The notes below the pieces were generated by a model. It was not told where the DNA came from, ran no database searches, and worked only from the letters and a program-made list of their open reading frames with translations. A program made the translations under genes and the position numbers. 9,441 nt of DNA, taken from a candidate division SR1 bacterium CG_4_9_14_3_um_filter_40_9. GTDB lineage: Bacteria; Patescibacteriota; Gracilibacteria; Absconditabacterales; Absconditicoccaceae. Of the stretch, positions 8,276 to 9,441 are shown piece by piece. Location of the stretch: the NCBI GenBank assembly GCA_002791215.1, contig PFWQ01000058.1, positions 1 through 9,441 of the forward strand, in the 5' to 3' direction. Positions within the stretch are counted from its first letter, which is position 1. Every line of letters starts with the position of its first letter.

Positions 8276-8300
8276 CGACGTATCGGGGCAGGCAAACCAA
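8276..8300. repeat. Small palindrome with CGGGGCAGGC tail, intergenic copy
   Basis: A short hairpin, CCGA-CGTA-TCGG (8276-8287 region), runs into CGGGGCAGGC (8284-8293) and then AAACCAA. The same tail, CGGGGCAGGC followed by GACCAA, occurs inside the beta-CASP gene at 8792-8807, again after a palindrome. Confidence 0.5.
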
Positions 8301-8324
8301 TTATTTATTTTCACCACAAACCCT

Positions 8325-9441
8325 ATGAAAATTACCTTCTGCTGAGCGGCAAAAATCGTAACCTGATCTTGCTATCTCATCGAGCTTGAAAACCTTAAAT
8401 TCCTCGTAGACTGCGGAATGTTTCAAGGGCCCAAAGAAGTCATAAGACTCAATTATGAACCCTTTCGCTTTGATCCTAAGGAGATAAATTTCATGTTGCT
8501 GACACATGCACATATCGACCATTGCGGACTCATACCGAAACTCGTTAAACAAGGCTTCGCAGGCAAAATTTATACGACCTCTGCGACGAAAGATCTGTGT
8601 GATATCATGTTTGAAGATAGTGCAGAAATCCAGAAAAAAAATATCGAACAAGAAAACAAGAGAAGACAAAGACAGAATCTGCCACCTAGAGTTCCGCTCT
8701 ATACCGAGGAAGATGCTGCCAAATGCATGCCGCTCTTCAGCACTGTAGAATATGCCAAGACGATTAAAATCACCCCCGCTAACCCGAACAGCGGGGCAGG
8801 CGACCAAGTTGAAGTCAGATTCGTAGATGCCGGTCATATCATGGGCTCTGCAAGTATTGAAGTACGAGTAACAGAAGGAGAGCTTGTCCGCCAAGACGGA
8901 GGGAAAAAAACGAAGCTGGTTTTCTCGGGAGATATCGGCCAATGGAATACGCCCATCATCCAGGATCCGACCTTGATCGCTGATGCAGATTATCTGTTTA
9001 TGGAATCAACCTATGGAGATAGATTACACGAAGACACTGCCGGGAAAGAAGAATTGCTCACCAAATATACCAACGAAACTTTCAAAAAATGAGGGAAGCT
9101 GTTCATCCCATCGTTTTCCGTAGAAAGGACACAAGAGCTCCTCTACTTCTACAACATCCTCATCACGGAAAGAAAATTCCCCGCAGAAAAAATATTTCTC
9201 GATAGTCCGCTTTCCATCAAAGCGACAGAAATTTTCAAGAAACATACCGAACTTTATGACGAGGAAGCATTACACAAATATCCAAATGCTTTTGAATTTA
9301 AGGAATTGGAATATTCGACGAGCGTTGAAGATTCGCAGAAATTAAATGACTTGAAATGACCAGCCATCATCATCGCCGGAAACGGAATGTGTACTGCTTG
9401 AAGAATTACGCATCACTTGAAACATGGCTTGCGGGATAAGA
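8325..9441 (+). CDS. Beta-CASP metallo-beta-lactamase-fold nuclease (RNA-processing exonuclease type), 3' partial
   Basis: Enzymes of this family (COG1236 type) cut RNA with two zinc ions in the cytoplasm. The visible 372 residues begin MKITFCGAAKIVTGSCYLIE, the family's usual start, with Gly 7 and Gly 14 both coded by TGA (8343, 8364); other TGA codons are at 9090, 9357 and 9399. Metal-binding motifs are THAHIDHCG (His 61, His 63, Asp 65, His 66), DAGHIMGSA (His 171) and FSGDIGQ (Asp 203). The beta-CASP part is present: PSFSVERTQELLY, DSPLSIKATEIF and AGNGMCTAGRITHHLKHG, where SGMCTGGR is usual. Residues around 150-160 (PANPNSGAGDQ) come from a palindromic DNA repeat. It runs off the window end, so the C-terminus is unseen. 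No Shine-Dalgarno. Whether it acts on mRNA, rRNA or DNA cannot be told here. Confidence 0.95.
8774..8807. repeat. Palindromic repeat embedded in the beta-CASP coding sequence
   Basis: CCCCGCT (8774-8780) and AGCGGGG (8790-8796) form a perfect 7-bp stem with a 9-base loop, followed by CAGGC. The tail CGGGGCAGGC matches the intergenic copy at 8284-8293. It is in frame and encodes PANPNSGAGDQ between two conserved strands of the metallo-beta-lactamase domain. It is GC-rich beside its AT-richer surroundings. Confidence 0.6.

Noticed and set aside
8301..8942. 213-residue minus-strand open frame
   Set aside because: It lies antisense to the well-supported beta-CASP gene, has no recognisable motif, and is open only because of that gene's codon pattern.
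40..9441. The gene fragments as pseudogenes or sequencing errors
   Set aside because: All interruptions are TGA in the same frame, with no TAA, TAG or frameshift, and several sit on invariant glycines. This fits recoding, not decay.
40..9441. TGA as Trp (Mycoplasma-type code) or as selenocysteine
   Set aside because: Trp would break conserved Gly motifs, and TGG serves for Trp. Selenocysteine would not occur 49 times at Gly positions in six unrelated genes.

Overview
The window reads sensibly only if TGA is a sense codon. Read with the standard code, six genes break into short pieces. Read with TGA as glycine (translation table 25), they become six long, clean reading frames ending in TAA (three), TAG (two) or the window edge (one). 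I count 49 in-frame TGA codons. Several fall on family-invariant glycines, for example the second Gly of GxGLAAPQ in peptide deformylase and the Gly of GAAxxVTGS in a beta-CASP nuclease. This is the known code of Candidatus Absconditabacteria (SR1) and Candidatus Gracilibacteria (BD1-5), members of the candidate phyla radiation. The window alone does not say which of the two.

Layout: (1) 40-1641 (+), a glycine-rich exported or membrane-anchored protein I do not recognise. (2) 1642-1757, a convergent intergenic region with a bidirectional terminator and one copy of a dispersed repeat. (3) 1758-6210 (-), a cell-envelope block: tRNA-Ser(UGA), then a secreted LysM-CHAP peptidoglycan hydrolase, then a class A penicillin-binding protein with C-terminal Ig-like domains. 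A repeat-rich spacer with a hairpin separates the last two. (4) 6415-6903 (+), peptide deformylase. (5) 6904-6980, an inverted pair of the dispersed repeat filling the gap between two convergent genes. (6) 6981-8087 (-), a shortened DUF1846 (UPF0371) protein. (7) 8088-8324, a divergent promoter region with short tandem repeats and another repeat copy. (8) 8325-9441 (+), a beta-CASP metallo-beta-lactamase-fold nuclease, running off the end.

The clearest functional link is peptidoglycan synthesis (transpeptidase and transglycosylase) beside peptidoglycan cleavage (CHAP hydrolase) on the same strand. The other genes are housekeeping or of unknown role. No gene has a visible Shine-Dalgarno sequence. 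I see no CRISPR array, transposase, prophage or defence system. No stretch over 300 bases lacks a gene. The unusual content is the genetic code, the small palindromic repeat families, one of which lies inside a gene, and the shortened DUF1846 protein.
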